A stretch of 64,000 bases of DNA from Effrenium voratum. Lineage: Eukaryota; Sar; Dinophyceae; Suessiales; Symbiodiniaceae. Every line of letters begins with the position of its first letter. Positions within the stretch are counted from its first letter, which is position 1. Position numbers and translations under genes: made by a program. Below are positions 62,995 through 64,000 of the stretch, piece by piece. The notes under the pieces were generated by a model. The model saw only the letters and a program-made list of their open reading frames with translations. It was not told the origin of the DNA and searched no databases. The stretch spans positions 828,501-892,500 of the forward strand of contig CAUJNA010001580.1 of NCBI GenBank assembly GCA_963377175.1. Reading direction: 5' to 3'.

Positions 62995-63110
62995 CATTTC
63001 CTCCCCTCTGTGTGTGTGTGCGTGTGCGTGTCAAAATCCGGCCCCAAGAATTGTGTTTTGGTTCCTTCTGATTTCCCTCTAAATCCACCGTCCTCAAAGA
63101 AAGACAACCT
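62995..63110 (+). repeat. dispersed repeat A with GT-rich start
   Basis: CTGTGTGTGTGTGCGTGTGC, GTGTCAAAATCCGGCCCCAA, GTTTTGGTTCCTTCTGATTT, CCCTCTAAATCCACC and CCTCAAAGAAAGAC. Confidence 0.8.
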
Positions 63111-63812
63111 GCCTGATTACCTAGCTTCCTACGATCTTGGCAGAGCATCCTCGAATTAGGTTCCCCAGTTTGGCGCTCTTTTCTTGGGAAGGAACGAACA
63201 TGAGACTGCTGCAATTTGAAAGGTCGATTCTAGCGGAACCGACAGCTGGCCCAAACACCTTGGAGTCTTTTTGCCATTCCAGCCTCATAACCTTTCATTT
63301 GCTTTTTCGCCTGGAAAAAGTGAGAATATTTCGAGTAGTGAAATCGACTCCCTTGAAAACCACCAGGGGAAAATACAAAAACACTTTCGTTTCAGCAAAT
63401 GGAAGCAACTCTGAGTTTCGTGGCCACTAAACACTTCCCCTATAACTCGAGTCCTGTGCTTTTTCCCAAACCAAAGATTGCTACCAGAAACCGGGGACCC
63501 GGATCTGCTGCTAAAAGCAGGCCAACATAGGAAAACCAAAAGGTCGAGTGAGCCTACGGTCGCTCTAGGGATCAAAGCTTTCGCCTGCCTTGCACGGATC
63601 TCAAACGACTTGAGATCCGTACGTCTCGAAATAAGGGGACCCCTCAAAATGGCGGTTTCGAGGCAGCTCCCGGTCAAACCAGAAGAAGGGCCTTAGATGG
63701 TCACAGCCACCCTCAAAGTACTTGGAAATTGAGTGCCTGCAAGGCATCCTCGTCCAGCATATCGTATAGCACGATGCGGGCCAACCTGAGACTATCAGAT
63801 GGAACCAAGAGG

Positions 63813-63915
63813 ATGTGTCTTTTTGTTCAGGGTGCCTTGTTTGGATCTACTTTAAAGGAGAAACCAAAGGCAAACCCCTATTTGTTTAATTGTTGGAGGG
63901 GTCCCAAAATTTGAG
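63813..63915 (-). repeat. dispersed repeat A (reverse)
   Basis: GTGTCTTTTTGTTCAGGGTG, TTTGGATCTACTTTAAAGGA, GAAACCAAAGGCAAACCCC and TGGAGGGGTCCCAAAATTTG. Confidence 0.78.
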
Positions 63916-64000
63916 GCACATCCAGGAGACCGACACCCACAAAGGACAAGCCGGGGGATATATACCACTGTTTCCACATCGGAAAACCATACACAGCGTG

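Noticed and set aside
1..64000. tRNA, rRNA, CRISPR arrays, bacterial promoters or operons
   Set aside because: No B-box-containing cloverleaf, rRNA-like conserved stretch, spaced direct repeats or ribosome-binding sites were found by eye.

Overview
This is nuclear DNA from a eukaryote with a large, intron-rich, repeat-rich genome. There are no long open genes, no operons and no ribosome-binding sites. Coding signal appears as short islands of about 36-240 bp whose third codon positions are mostly G or C. Several islands are bounded by AG acceptors with pyrimidine runs and by GT donors, with some possible GC donors, and in several cases the reading phase is preserved across neighbouring islands. 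An interstitial block of TTTAGGG-type repeats, abundant simple repeats, tiny exons and stretches of exons on one strand together suggest a dinoflagellate-like alga. This is an inference: no diagnostic gene or complete spliced-leader sequence was recognised.

Layout. 0-1.2 kb holds degenerate short tandem repeats. 1.5-27 kb carries mostly plus-strand exon candidates. The best are a phase-consistent set at 13.75-14.54 kb and another at 21.19-21.9 kb, with a related cluster at 20.0-20.7 kb. 26-42 kb carries mostly minus-strand exons, best at 33.17-33.51 and 41.05-41.32 kb, and contains a 2.2-kb foldback element (27985-30190) whose arms include an 11-bp tandem repeat. 42.6-48.6 kb is mostly plus-strand. 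49.4-57.7 kb is mostly minus-strand, best at 56.37-57.28 kb. 58-64 kb is almost all repeats, including a near-identical 729-bp tandem duplication between CA-rich microsatellites.

The most unusual pattern is a set of dispersed repeats of about 80-110 bp (here called A, C and D). Their core is rich in GGTTTCC/GGAAACC and many copies end in GT/CA runs. Several copies lie exactly between predicted exons, with their edge on the splice donor or acceptor. This is what introner-like (intron-generating) elements would look like. A separate ~120-bp family (B) occurs seven times, always in the same orientation. No exon could be given a function. Two exons share an identical Cys2-Phe-hydrophobic-His spacing like the first half of a C2H2 zinc finger.

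All coding calls come from reading frame, codon bias and splice signals by eye. They are exon candidates, not confirmed genes.
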